64,000 bases of DNA from Liopterus haemorrhoidalis (taxonomy: Eukaryota > Arthropoda > Insecta > Coleoptera > Dytiscidae), in the NCBI GenBank assembly GCA_963971575.1, contig OZ020615.1, positions 61,203,379 to 61,267,378 on the forward strand. Direction: 5' to 3'. The translations under genes and the position numbers were made by a program. Positions 22,019 through 33,744 of this stretch are shown piece after piece. The notes under the pieces were generated by a model. The model was not told the origin of the DNA, did no database searches, and saw nothing but the letters and a program-made list of their open reading frames with translations. How positions within the stretch are numbered: the stretch's first letter is position 1; each line of letters opens with the position of its first letter.

Positions 22019-22300
22019 GAATTTTATTTTTTCTGTTTTTTTTTGCATTTTTATTATGTTGAAATTATTTTGTCAAAATTCTAGTTATATTTTGACAGAT
22101 GTTGTATTTAATTTTTAAGAGCGTAAATTTAATAACCAGTCTTATTATATGATTAACAGACGATAAATTATTTTAAAAATATCGTTTATTTTGCCGTGAT
22201 TACTACAAAGTAAAATTTGTCCTACACACTCAGCATACCGCCTTCACTTATTATATACCTGCGAAATCCTGAAATGTGTGAATATTCACACTTCACATCA

Positions 22301-22790
22301 TTTTTTTTTGAGATTAAGTGAGATAGTAGCTCCTAGTTACGCAATATACCTCGCAATATACCTATACAATACAACAGCTTCAAGTATAAATCCCAAGCAG
22401 ATCGAATAAAAATCTTGTCCATTCTTATAACAACTTACATTAATAAAAGAATCAAAATTAAGTAAACACATTTACTGTAATTCGCTTCTAACGGAACAAG
22501 AACTCAACTGCAATAAATTTGTAAAATTGTTGAACGAAAGGTAGGTGTGTTTTAAGCTATTGGTGAAAGATGATGTTACCTGTATTAGTAGATTTTCTTT
22601 GGGGGCCCATATTAAATGCAGGGCCTATATTACCTTCTCCTCTATTAATTAACCTAGAAATGAACCCTGGAATAATTATCATTATAATATATAAGAAACA
22701 GAAGAAATAAATATAATAAGAAATAAATATAAGAAATAGCTGCTCACAAACTAAGAGAATTTTTTTATTTCAATAGCTTGCACCTTTGAT
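22301..22790. other. Unassigned stretch
   Basis: AT-rich; no family recognised. Confidence 0.4.
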
Positions 22791-22902
22791 ATTGTACAAG
22801 GTGTCTCAAAACAAATTTTATATTTAGTGGATCGATTAAAAAAAAAGTAAGCCGTATATAGAAAAAATGTTTATTAATTATTAAAATACACTTTTTGGGG
22901 AT

Positions 22903-23169
22903 TTATTTTTTAAAAATAATATCGTCTAAATGTAGACCCTCGCGTTCTCGGCACTCATTTAATCGAACAGTAAAATTACTTATGACGTCTCGGCAGGTGG
23001 ACTCAGGGATGGCTGCCATTTCGTGACGGATATTTTCTTTCAAATGCGCCAGTGAAGTCGGTTTATTGGTGTAAACTTTAGATTTAAGATAACCCCATAG
23101 GAAAAAGTCCATAGGGGTTAAATCTGGACTGCGTGGAGGCCAATTTATGTCACCTCTCCGGGAGATCAA
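22903..23169 (-). pseudogene. Mariner transposase C-terminal part, copy 2
   Basis: WPPRSPDLTPMDFFLWGY with the third catalytic Asp, ending DDIIFKK. It is out of frame with the N-terminal part across the junction. Confidence 0.85.
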
Positions 23170-23597
23170 TTTGCCTGAGAATTAAGCCTCTGACTGGCAT
23201 CTTGGGGCTTTAATTCTTGCACCAATTGAATTTTGTAGGGGTGCAGCTTTAGGTCTTTGTGCATAATGCGATGTAATGATGATCTATGCACATTTAAAGC
23301 ACTTGCGCGCTTCCGAATGGAAAGGTTCGGGTCGTCACGAACAGACTGATTAACATTCTTCACGTTTTCTACCGTTCTTGATGACCTAGGTCGCCCGGAT
23401 TTTGATTTATCCAGCGTTGTACCAGTCTCTTCAAACTTTTTAACCCAATGTCGAATGAGAGGAATGCTTGGCGCATCATTTAAGTGGCGAAAACCTCGAA
23501 TACTGCAGAATTTTCTACTTGCTACAGTCGCCGAATCACCGTTTTTGTAAAACTCTCGCACGCATAACGCGCGGTCTGCTCCCGAGAAACGCTCCAT
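23166..23597 (-). pseudogene. Mariner transposase N-terminal part, copy 2
   Basis: Same [16 protein letters not shown] start and HTH region as copy 1, running to [17 protein letters not shown] and a stop. It keeps residues QRL that are missing from copy 1. Confidence 0.85.
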
Positions 23598-23719
23598 AGC
23601 GATTGAATTCCCAAGAGCCAGGCTACCGATTGACATAACCCCTGCGCCCCTCGGATACGTTGCGTTCACGCAGTAAGCTAAATAAATATAAAATTTCTTT
23701 TGAGACACCTTGTATATCA

Positions 23720-25035
23720 TATTGGTAGTAAAAAATTATAAAAAATGTCGCTTTCTTAGTAAGAAAGTTGGTTTTACAGCGTAAGGAATATTTTTAATTG
23801 ACATTTAAGTCAGTAATACACTATTAAAGTAACCAAAATATGTAACTAGATCTAGTTTGTCCTTACAAAAGTGAACAGCATACATCAACTTGAATTTTTA
23901 ATACGAATTGTTTTCATTTAACCAAGAAGAGTAGTAAACAATTTTATAAATTCAAAAACAACTTAAAACTTTTTATAGTCGCGACATCCTTTTTCACTCC
24001 ACAAACCATATTTTTACAATTTAAATTCCCCCTAACCCTAACCTAACAATTCTTTTAATAGCCCTCATTAGACATTCTTAAATATTTATATCTGAGTATT
24101 CTTCCATTATTTTTTGGTGTGGAGGCTGTATCTATGAAGACACAGGCAGTTCGCGTCGTCTCCCAGATGAAGTATTACTGCCAGGAGAAGTGGTCGGAGA
24201 ACAAGCAGTAAGGGCTATAAAATTATACAGTTAATTGCTTATGTCTTACGGTGCGTTAGGTCCGACAGAAGCTGCTGGCTCGGTAATGAATGTAACTATC
24301 TGAATACAGAGATTCATGTTCTCTTGCCTCTTGCCTCTTGCAACTTGCTTTATAATCTTACCGTAACTGCTCAGAATATAACGGATATAAAATGTTAGGA
24401 AAGATTTTTAATTTTATGTTAATTTACCATTTGTTATTAGTTAGTTACTGTGTATATAATCAGAGCCTGACAAAGGTATTTCTGCGCCCGATTAAAGGCA
24501 CCAGGGTCGAGGTTGAGTGTCTCCCCCCCCCCTCAAAAGCTTCATAAACAAAACAAGTAAACGCGTTTTCTTTTAGGTCATCACTTGTACAGAGCGGTCA
24601 TAATTTCTTGTCAGTTATGCAATAGTTGACAGAAACATTTTGTTATCCAATTTATTTCCAAGAACATGCACACATAGACGTAGATTCGATTTTTATATTG
24701 GGTTATGCATGTTCAATATTTCTCTTACCTCTAAGAGCTAACCTCGATCAACAATCGTCTTCCAATTACAATATTAATAACAATAATATCAACAACAACA
24801 ATAATAACGAAATAAACAATAATATATCTTAACAAAAACCACTATTTTTTTCTCTACTCGCCAATGAGTTAACGAACAACATGAAGTTATCAATACAATA
24901 TCGTTACTGATTGGTTCTTTGTTAAATTGGAAATTTTAGATATGAGATAGAATACAGTTTTGATATTTTTAAGCTCATTGTTTACTGTTATGTAACTGAC
25001 AAGAAATTATGTTCACTCGGTATTTTGGAAGTAAG
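23720..25035. other. Unassigned stretch with an AAC/AAT-rich run
   Basis: A low-complexity AATAACAACAATAATA run lies at about 24765-24830. I see no gene. Unexplained G+C-richer text occurs at 24120-24200. Confidence 0.4.
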
Positions 25036-25039
25036 GACC

Positions 25040-25470
25040 TTTTGTTTTTACCGACCGCCAACATTTATAAGGGAGGTATTGTGATCATACCGATTTTGAC
25101 ATTTCGAGATTTCGATGGATCTCCACGAATTGAGGTCCCTACATAACGTTTTGGCTATTTTTAGCATGATGTCTGTCGGTCTGTCTGTCCGTCCGTCTGT
25201 CCGTCCGTCCGTCTGTCCGTCCGTCCGTCCGTCTGTCTGTCTGTGTACACGTGTAGAGCAAATTCAGCTAAAAGGATTTTTATGAAACTGCATATATAAG
25301 CTTTTGACATCAATGGCACGAGTTGATCAACTTTTGGTAAAAATCTGTTGACTAGAAATGGGAGTTTACTCGTGTCGATTTTAAGATTTTTGCGAATATT
25401 TAGCAACAGAAAAATATTTCGAAAAAATTTATTTGACAAAAATTGCTATAAATGCAATAACTAATAACTT
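25040..25470 (+). repeat. R3 repeat, copy 1, with (GTCY)n
   Basis: ATAAGGGAGGTATTGTGATC and GGATCTCCACGAATTGAGGT match copy 2 at 27695. A GTCT/GTCC tract at 25169-25243 follows, then GTACACGTGTAGAGC and ATTTTTATGAAACTG. Confidence 0.7.
25169..25243. repeat. (GTCT/GTCC)n microsatellite in R3
   Basis: About 18 units mixing GTCT and GTCC. Confidence 0.9.
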
Positions 25471-25474
25471 CTAT

Positions 25475-26245
25475 TTGAGACGTTTTTTGATAAAACGAAA
25501 AATTTCGAAAAATGTCTCAATTTTTTCATACTGACATGTAACGTTTCCATGGTCATGATAAATAATATCTCTCTTAGAAAATATTAGGCCAAGTTATTTC
25601 TACTCTGCTGCTAGAATGTATTTTATACAAGTACTTTATGATGGCGGTCGGTCCTGTGGTGGCCGCAGCTGATTTTTTTTTAGGTCATCATTGGTATCTT
25701 GGTAGCGAGGACCTTTTTTTAGCTCATTACTTTTATTTTGGAACCGAAGACATTTTTTTTAGGGCAAAATTTGCATTTTGAGAAATTGCCTTTGACCAGC
25801 ACTTGTTTCATTTTGTCATACATAACTAGATCTGATGATTCTGGTGAGTTTTGTGGTGTAAACGGACGTTGGAAATATGGAACAGTTATGCGAACAATTG
25901 AAACCATTTTGCGGTAAAAGTTTCCTTAATATTGTTTTATTAGTTGCCGGAGAAGGTTTTGTTTGTTTAACATGACACTATAAAAAGACAAGCAATATAG
26001 AAAAAAACATAATTAATTTTAAATTATATGTTATTATAAAATTACTCATATGCAAATTATATACATTTGTTGCAAATAATATTGCAACATGTATTTATTG
26101 CTAATATAATATTGTGGAAATACCCATTCATATTTTAATCGTCCTGTGTGTTTTACATGACTAATTCAAAAGAAACTGTAAATGTACAAGTATTTTTTAA
26201 TTGCTGAAATACTCATAAGTCGCTATAACAAATTAAACATCTTCT
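25475..26245. other. Unassigned stretch
   Basis: AT-rich; no family recognised. Confidence 0.4.
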
Positions 26246-26252
26246 TGCCTTA

Positions 26253-26981
26253 TGGCGCGTCTACATCGAGGCAACATGGTGGCGTGTGACCGTTCGACAT
26301 GTCGCATGCTACCAATGTGCAGCGGTCTGATGGGAGCCGTGCGACATGTTGATCGTTCCCGTTACTTGGCGGTGAACATCAAAGAGTTTTCGTGCGACAC
26401 GCTACCACTTCTGAAAGCTACATGTTTGCCATTTTGATATTTGATAGTTGTTATTATAGAAGTATTTGTTTTTTAAATTAACTAGTGTTGTAAGCGTTGC
26501 TGTATCAACAAAAATTATTTAGCAACTTAAATTTATTTAAGATAAGTGAATAAATATAAGCTTTGATAAAATAGAGTATGAGAAATAATGATTAACATAA
26601 TTAAGTAAGGTTAGTTTTTGTTATGGAATTAAAATTTGTTATAAAATAGTATATTATAATAGTATATATTTATAAATAGTAGTTATTCAGTAAACTGATA
26701 AAACACGCAACAATAAACAGTAGCACGCTCCCAGTGTTGGTATAGACACTAGCTTGTCAATGCGACATATAGACCAATTCTGTAACTCTGTTACTATGAT
26801 AATTGTAACTAAATACGTCACTATGAGCAAGGTCAGTTACTATCATGAATGAAAGGCATTATACTTTTTATAATATTTTATGTTGTAGTAACGTTATTAC
26901 CCAGTAACTTTTTACAGAATTGATCTGATTGTCTGACGGTCTCGGCAGACTTGCCGTATGCTACCATGTTGCCTCTATCCA
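26253..26981. mobile_element. Harbinger-like MITE (TGGCGCGTCTACAT family), copy 1, with nested MITE
   Basis: Starts TGGCGCGTCTACATCGAGGC after TTA and is the inverted relative of 51283-51892. Its right end has lost about 9 bases (TTGCCTCTATCCA rather than TTGCCTCGATGTAGACGCGCCA). About 150 bp at 26775-26925 is absent from the other copy. Confidence 0.75.
26775..26925. mobile_element. Small MITE nested in the Harbinger-like MITE
   Basis: AGACCAATTCTGTAA at the left and the inverse of AGATCAATTCTGTAA at the right bound a block that interrupts the host MITE. No coding. Confidence 0.6.
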
Positions 26982-26984
26982 TTT

Positions 26985-27690
26985 TGTCACAGGGTAGGAA
27001 ACTGTGTTAAATGGGATGTTGTGTGACAATTTCTCTTTTAACAAGTAACAACTTTGAGCTGTTCCTTTTTTCTTTAAAAGCGTTTGACAACATCATTTTT
27101 AACAAAAAACGATGTTTTGATAACCTAAGAACCAGAAACAGTATTAACCTGAAAATTGGCAAAATAGTGAGCAAATAATGAGCAAACTACCCATATTATG
27201 AACAACGATGCAATTATAAAATTGTATTTTGAAAATATATTTCAGATATATTTTATACAACTAATTTTGAAATTGAATTAACTGATATCCGTTTAAAAAA
27301 CCTAATTAAATATCCTGAATAGTTAAAATGATAAAAGTTCCAATATAAATATTCATCTCTAAGTTTTTATATCGCAGGCTGTGGTAGTGGATGGAAAACC
27401 GAACTCAATATTCCATTTTTAATTTATAAAATGTGATTTTAATTGTTTTCGCATCTGTTGTTCGTTATTTTATTCTCAGCCTCCCTATCTTCAACTTTTT
27501 ACAACTTTGTCACCGTTTCGTAATTGTATATCTAATATTTTATTTACATGTTTGCTTAGTTCATTTTTAACCACTATGAATTGATACTTTTTTATATATA
27601 TTTAATATTTGATTATTTATACCAGTGTTCCTCCACCCATAGATCGAGAATCAAACAAGTTCACAAGAAGTGACAGAATACATTTTTTTT
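26985..27690. other. Unassigned AT-rich stretch
   Basis: Nothing recognised. Confidence 0.4.
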
Positions 27691-27694
27691 ACCG

Positions 27695-27900
27695 ACCATC
27701 AACATATATAAGGGAGGTATTGTGATCATACCGATTTTGACATTTGGAGATTTCAATGGATCTCCACGAATTGAGGTCCCTACATAACGTTTTGACTATT
27801 TTTATCATGATGTCTGTCGGTCTGTCTGTCCGTCCGTCAGTCTGTATGTCCGCCTGTCTGTCTGAAAAAAATATATTATTTTTTTTTAATACGTTTATAT
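27695..27900 (+). repeat. R3 repeat, copy 2, with (GTCY)n
   Basis: Matches copy 1 from ATAAGGGAGGTATTGTGATC through the GTCT/GTCC tract (27811-27865) and then diverges. Confidence 0.7.
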
Positions 27901-29845
27901 TTATTTTACTCATTTATTTTATAATTTCTATATTTTTACTATTTCATTTGACTTGTATTTTCATTTTATTTTAATTTTAATTATATATTTTAAAGTCTAT
28001 ATTTTATATTTCTTATGTATTATTTATTTTATTTCACGCAATACTTACTCAGATTCTACATTCTACATTATACATTATAGTCTCATTTATGCTGTTATTT
28101 ATTATATATTTATTATAGTTACACTACATTCTATGGTTATACACTTATATTAACTATTGTAGCTCCGATGAAGAATAAAACTTATTCGAAACTTGTCAGC
28201 TGATTTGATTAGTTTTCATTGCTGTCCGTAACCCGTACAACCTCCTTCTTCCATTATTATCTACGGACACGACTACTCCACATCCAAAACCACACACATT
28301 ATATATTAAACTCGCGATTTGAATCTACAAAATTTCAAATTTATTTTTGAGCCGTCTGGGAAAAAAGGTTCGCCAACGCTGGTATATATTACAAAATATT
28401 ACTATCAATCTGGGTGGTCTCCATTTCCGCTTACAGGTTTTCAATATCTTGTCAAAACCAGTTTCACCTGGAATTTTCTTTTTCATCATAAGATTTAAAA
28501 TAATGCCCTACATAAAATTAGTAGTATTTGTTGTAACATTTAGCTAATAAGCAACATATAATACACATATTTAAGAATATAAAGCAAACCTAATTACCAT
28601 CATAAGATTTTGTAAGAAATACGTTAAAGCAAATGCTTCCCATATCCTGAACCCAGATCCATCATCACCAGTGCGATCTCATCAACCCTGACAGCCGCAC
28701 AGAATGCTCTTACACATGCAACGAATTATTTGCCCATTGTATCAGCTGTTTTTTACTCACCCTGGACAATTTGACATAATTCTTTTATTTCTATGATCGA
28801 TGGTGAGAAATATTCAATGAATTATTTTGTTAGGTAGTGTTTGACAAATTTATTACAATTAGTTTTTTAGATTCATGTTTAACATATTTTCTCATTGTGG
28901 ATCATACTGATATGGTCAACAGGCGCGCGCCCAGGAATTGGAGGGGGGTCAGTAGGTGAAATAATTTAAATTCACTTTTAAAATACAAGTGATGACCTAA
29001 AAAAAGGAACCATACCAACCCACAAACGTAAAAAACGTAAAAATCAAAAACCACGTGTTTTTGAAGCTCTTGGAGGAGCAAGAAAAATATTTGAAATACT
29101 AGGGAAATGTTTAAAATACTAGAAAGTATTTGAAATACTTCTAAAGTATTTCAATTGCGGACATTTTCAGACGGAAAATTTCTAATACAAATACCACGGA
29201 GAAGTATTTGAATTACAATATTTCAAATTCCAAAAAGTAATTTAATTACATTTTCAAATACTAAATTTGAAATATTCCCAGTTCTGGTTTTAGTATTAAT
29301 TTAAAATTATCGATTAAAAACGAAATATTCAGTGACTTCTTCACCGAATCTCTGCCTATAAACACCATCAAAAATATTTGACAAGTTCGAACATGTATGA
29401 TTTGGAAATTCATGGTTTCCCTTTTGGCACTTTATCCTCTTTCATTAATCAAGCAGAGCTCGTGGGGTGTGCGGGTGCCCGAGGGGACAGGAAAGGGGAA
29501 AGGGATTCTCCCGCTCTGAGGAAATGACTTGGCGGTTTTGTTTTTGGATTCACCGGACATATATTGCTCCGAACGTTATGAACTGTGGACCACAACATAT
29601 ATATCGATAATTTTGAAGGATTTTTTTTTTTGTTAAATTTTTTACAGTGTTTTTGCTTCCTAAATGAACCCTGGAGGCTTGTTAGATGTTGAAGGATGTG
29701 TCTGAGTAGGGCTGAGGATGGAGATGCGTATATATAAGACAATCGATGTGTCTGAAAGGTAAAGAAATGAAATATTTCCGTTATATATTATATTTTTTAT
29801 TTAGGATAAAATGCCAAGAGATTTTTAGATAGTAGTTAAATTCTA
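27900..29845. other. Long stretch without a gene
   Basis: 27900-28150 is very AT-rich. At 29080-29280 AGTATTTGAAATACT-like palindromic words recur, probably a MITE. 29455-29520 is GC-rich and unexplained. I see no supportable coding exon. Confidence 0.4.
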
Positions 29846-29847
29846 TA

Positions 29848-30703
29848 CGAGGTGTGTAAATTAAGTAACCCGACTAATTTTTTATTTTATTTATTTATTT
29901 ATTTTTTGTTTTTATTTGAATAAAATTTCAATTTAATATTGTCTCCCTCAAAATAACTTCCTTGGGAAGCCCCACAGCGCTGGAGACGGTTCTTCCAATC
30001 CTTTTGCTGGTCGGTTACGGAAGTTTAAATATTTTCGAGTGTCCCAAACTGACATCCCTTGAGGTGATTTTTCAATCATGGGAAGAGGAAAAAGTCACAA
30101 GGACTCAAGTAAGGCGAATAAGGAGGCTGAGGAGCCACAGAAAAGTTTCTATTGGCCAAAAACTCGTTTATTGAAATTGCTGTGTGACAAGTCATCAGTC
30201 AAAATTTGATGAACGATAGTGTGAGTCAAATTCAACTCTTCCCCGATCTTTCTGACTATCAATCGACGAACTGAACGCATAAGATCTAGGATTCGGCATT
30301 TTCATCGGTTCTTGAAGGCCTTCTGCTGCGTGATTCATCTTCAGTCAACTCTCTTCCTTCTGAAAATGCCTTAAACCACCAAATAACTTGGGTCCTTGAC
30401 AAAACATTATCTCCGTAGGCCTGCTGAAGTTTTGCAAAAGTATCCGTTGCACTGTGCCTAAATCTAAAGCAAAATCTGATAGCACACCGTTGCCCGAAAT
30501 GAATGTCACTCATTTTTAGAACGCACTAAAAAAAACTGTTTCATGAAAAAAATCGCTATGGACAACAAAATTACTCTAGTGAGTTCAAACTCGTACTGAA
30601 GACGAATCACATGTTCACCTGCCACCCCTCCAAGTCCCGCGTCCCGAATATTGCCAGATCAAACGCTATGTTGCTAGTCCGGTTACTTAATTTACACACT
30701 TCG
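29848..30703 (-). mobile_element. Deleted mariner element
   Basis: Ends CGAGGTGTGTAAATTAAGTA and the inverse of CGAAGTGTGTAAATTAAGTA, with TA at 29846-29847 and 30704-30705. 856 bp remains of the roughly 1.3 kb typical for mariner. The minus strand keeps the HTH (30513-30286) and a region around the third catalytic position (about 30165-29950); the centre is missing. Confidence 0.85.
29950..30513 (-). pseudogene. Mariner transposase remnants
   Basis: N-terminal MSDIHFGQRCAIRFCFRFRH through SRTQVIWWFKAFSEGRE is a mariner HTH domain. After a stop at 30286-30288 another stretch gives LMRSVRRLIVRKIGEELNL, and later PPYSPYLSPCDFFLFP. In the last, the usual catalytic Asp of SPDL is Tyr (codon at 30109-30111). 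Confidence 0.8.
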
Positions 30704-30914
30704 TATAACTCTGTAAAATTTGTTTTATTTTATTAATTTTTGCTAGTCACTTCTGCGCCGTCATAACGCTGAAAAGGCCAAAAATTTGGCTTTTCTGAGC
30801 TAAACATAATTTAATTCCAAAATTAAAGGTAAATTACAACCACTTAAATTTATAACCATAAACTAATCAAATCTTTAAAACTCTTAAAACTCATCCCCTC
30901 TCCTATAATTTAGA

Positions 30915-31080
30915 AGTGTAGTTCGGGCGGGCGATAACGCACGACGCACGCACGAGCGCCGTCTCACGTCGGCTTATCCCGTATTTAACGCCGCGACGCT
31001 ATCGAGAACAGGCGACAAGACAAGACAAGTGTACACGTGGTATAGAAGCGCGCGCGTACTAACACGTGCTTTTAACAAAT
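30915..31080. promoter_or_regulatory. CpG-rich patch upstream of pb, candidate promoter or leader exon
   Basis: A run rich in CG dinucleotides (for example GGGCGGGCGATAACGC and GCGCGCGCGTAC) stands out from AT-rich surroundings. It also holds GTACACGTGG and the repeated word AAGACAAGACAAG. It has no long reading frame and no terminal inverted repeats that I could find. It lies 5.5 kb before the pb exon, so a distal promoter or noncoding first exon is possible. Confidence 0.3.
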
Positions 31081-31370
31081 AGTTCTATTGATTAGAATTT
31101 AGTAATTTATTAAAAGTTTATTTAATTTCTTTATATGTAGTTCATTTTAGGACAATTTGTGAATATTTTAAGTGATAAAAAAGTGAAAAATTGGATATTA
31201 TTACAAAATTTATTACTTTTTTGAAAATACAAAACTAGTAATACTAGCGCTTATTAGCTATTATTATTAGACAGACTATTTGACTATTGTAATAGATATT
31301 ATTCCTGAGGAATTGTAGGAATTTGGATTGTCAATAGTAGCTCTAAAGAGGTAGGAGGATATAATATATC

Positions 31371-31957
31371 AGTGTTTCTCGACCCTAAATTTACCACGGA
31401 CAGATAAAATACACGCGGACTGGCGAAAATATTATTTTGTCATCAAGTGTTATTGCCAGCTACGACAATATTATTTGTAAAATTTAGCGGACCCGCAGGA
31501 GCGTCGAGAAACGGGGGAAAACGGTACAAATTACCGGGACCCAGACAGACTTCAGGGCCCAAAACTGGATTATTTTGTTTTATAAACCACTATCCAATTT
31601 AATTATTTCAGATTTGTTGCATAATTTCATTGTTGATAATTAAAATACATAATAATAATTGAAATAACAGTGTTAATAGGGCACACGATACCCGATTTGA
31701 CTGCACATTTTGTTTACGTATTTACCTGTCATTAGTTACCAGTATTTTAGGTTATTTTTTTCTACAGAAAAAATATAGAAATATATCTGTTTATTCACAA
31801 TTTTTTTAGTTGTCATCGGGCCCATACTTAGCGTTATCGGAGGATTTTTTTTTTTTTCGGAATCTTGACAGAACTTATTGTTTTTTTGGCTTGGACCTAG
31901 AAACACTCATGACGCCCCTGCGGAGCGATTAGATCTTTCAGTGGTTGAGAAACACTG
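31371..31957. mobile_element. hAT-like element with CAGTGTTTCTC ends
   Basis: CAGTGTTTCTC at the left and GAGAAACACTG at the right are exact inverses. The flanking octamers TAATATAT and AAATATAA are only partly alike. An inner CGTCGAGAAACGGG near 31510 may be the end of a shorter copy. Confidence 0.6.
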
Positions 31958-31959
31958 AA

Positions 31960-32577
31960 ATATAAGACAAAAGTAAACATATTTTAAATCCTAAGACGCT
32001 AATAGCCAAAGCTATAACATTTAAAATCAAACAACTTAAAAGACAAATTAATAATAAATACATAAAAATTAACGTAACAACACGAATGTACAAATCGTTA
32101 TAAAGACTTCTCATATATCGACAAAAAATAAATAACAAACCGGTGTTAGTAATCCATATTTAATTTAAATCTTCTACATATTATATTTAAATCTTCTACG
32201 TATCTAGACTGGCACTAATATTTGGTAAATATTGTGTCTCTTGTACGCATGATCTAATAATAATATACCGTTTTGTCCAGAATTGTTCGGAAATAACTTC
32301 GAGTTCTTAAAAAGATCTTAATATGTCAAAAATTAGTAAATAATATGGATTATGATAAAGCTAATTTCAAAACAAGGCCAAAGGACAATAATAAGAATAT
32401 ACAAAAATGGATTATATTGATATTGAAGACATTTTTAAATAAGTTCTAAATTTTAAATACTCATATTGACTAATGAAGAACTAGAGTCTTATGTCTAAAT
32501 TAAAAGCTCAGAAAAAAGCACTCTTGAATATTTCATAAAAGATATAGCCTTATAGATAAGAATCATAGAAATTCTCC
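31960..32577. other. Unassigned AT-rich stretch upstream of pb
   Basis: AAATCTTCTACATAT/AAATCTTCTACGTAT is a small direct duplication near 32165-32205. Nothing else is recognised. Confidence 0.4.
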
Positions 32578-32830
32578 TTCTCCCTTTTATTCACTCTCTC
32601 TCTCTTCTACTCTCTCTTCTACTCTCTCTCTCACTCTCTCTCTCTCTTCTACTCTCTCTCTCTCACACTCACTCTCTCTCTCACTCTCTCTCACTCTCTC
32701 TCTCATTTTCTCCCTCTTTCTCTCCCTCATTCACTCATACTGTCTTTCTCTCTCATACGCTCTTCCATAGTCTCTTACTCTATCTCGTCCCCACTCTCGC
32801 ATTTCTTTCTCTTTAATTATCTCTCTCCTG
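32578..32830. repeat. Long CT-rich (CTCTCT)n tract
   Basis: About 250 bp is almost pure pyrimidine with many CTCTCT runs. Inverted it is GAGAG, the binding word of insect GAGA factor. It lies 3.7 kb before the pb exon. Confidence 0.9.
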
Positions 32831-33600
32831 ACACGAGTCGCCCCCTCACCCTGTTAAGTATCAGGTATTTTCAAGTACATTGTATACCAATATTAGTTAA
32901 TAATTTAATCAAATACAAATTTTTACTTCAACTATATTTTAAAGACCTTACAACATAAATAAATATATTTGTAAAAATAATTATTTTATTATTATTTTAA
33001 TTCAGACCGTCGTAGTTAACTGTAAGTCTACTGTAATGATTCTCAGAACCTTTTTTTCACATAATCTTATACGATTTTCAAGATCACGAAACTTTTGTCA
33101 TACCAAAATTTTGATAAGATATTAAATAAAATAAAAATTATTTGTGTGTATAGAAGATTCTCATTATAGCAAATAATCAAATTAAACTCAATTTTAAGTA
33201 ATCTTATCTAATCTAAGTACAGCTTGTCTCGCGATACTCCCAAATTTTTGGAACCACTCTGAGAAATATTTCTAGAGTCTACGTCTAGATCTGTTTTATT
33301 TACTTTTTACAAAGCGTTCTATAATGAAAGGTGTTTGAATATATAAAGCGTTGCTCGTGTGAGTAATTTTCATCTCACAATGTTCGTACCGTAGCTGTAT
33401 TTGACGTATTGGACCATAAACGTACATAGATATTGTTTGACATTGACGTTTGCATATTTAGTTTTGCATTTTTAACAATTTGTGTACTATAAGAGAAAAC
33501 AATTTTATTGCCACTTTTGTACATATTCATTGATAAGCAAAAAAAAATATATACACATAAATATAAATAGCCCCATAAACAATAGTAAATATAGGCTATT
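32831..33600. other. Unassigned stretch upstream of pb
   Basis: AT-rich; no transposon ends seen. It could hold regulatory DNA. Confidence 0.35.
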
Positions 33601-33607
33601 CCAAACG

Positions 33608-33744
33608 TTTAGGCGGAACTTACTGGAATTTTAATTTTTGTAAGTTGTCATGAACTCAAGGTTTTAAGTAGACTTTTGCTAAACAAAAAGCCTTACTTAA
33701 TCTGTAAAAGTAACTAGAATTGAAAATCTAGTTCCGCCTAAACC
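33608..33744. mobile_element. Short MITE with GTTTAGGCGGAACT ends
   Basis: GTTTAGGCGGAACT (left) and AGTTCCGCCTAAAC (right) are inverses, 137 bp apart. Related ends lie at 34606 and 9010. Confidence 0.7.

Larger units (their letters stand above)
21570..22300 (+). mobile_element. R1 repeat, copy C
   Basis: Starts TTTAGGGTTTTGTAGGTATG immediately after copy D, has (GTCT)n at 21621-21727, a tRNA-like block at 21933-22018, and ends with the GTGAATATTCAC hairpin then CTTCACATCA. It lacks the AATTCTGAGTAGG block present in A and D. Confidence 0.75.
22797..23712 (-). mobile_element. Internally deleted Tc1/mariner-family element, copy 2
   Basis: 916 bp, with the same CAAGGTGTCTCAAAA ends as copy 1 and TA at 22795-22796 and 23713-23714. 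Over the aligned parts it differs from copy 1 at only a few bases, except at the deletion junction (23181-23193), which is different DNA. It lies in unrelated flanks. Confidence 0.9.

Noticed and set aside
26252..26437. Related 61-residue frames at 26252-26437 and 51708-51893
   Set aside because: Both fall in the TGGCGCGTCTACAT MITE family and begin in its TIR; not a gene.
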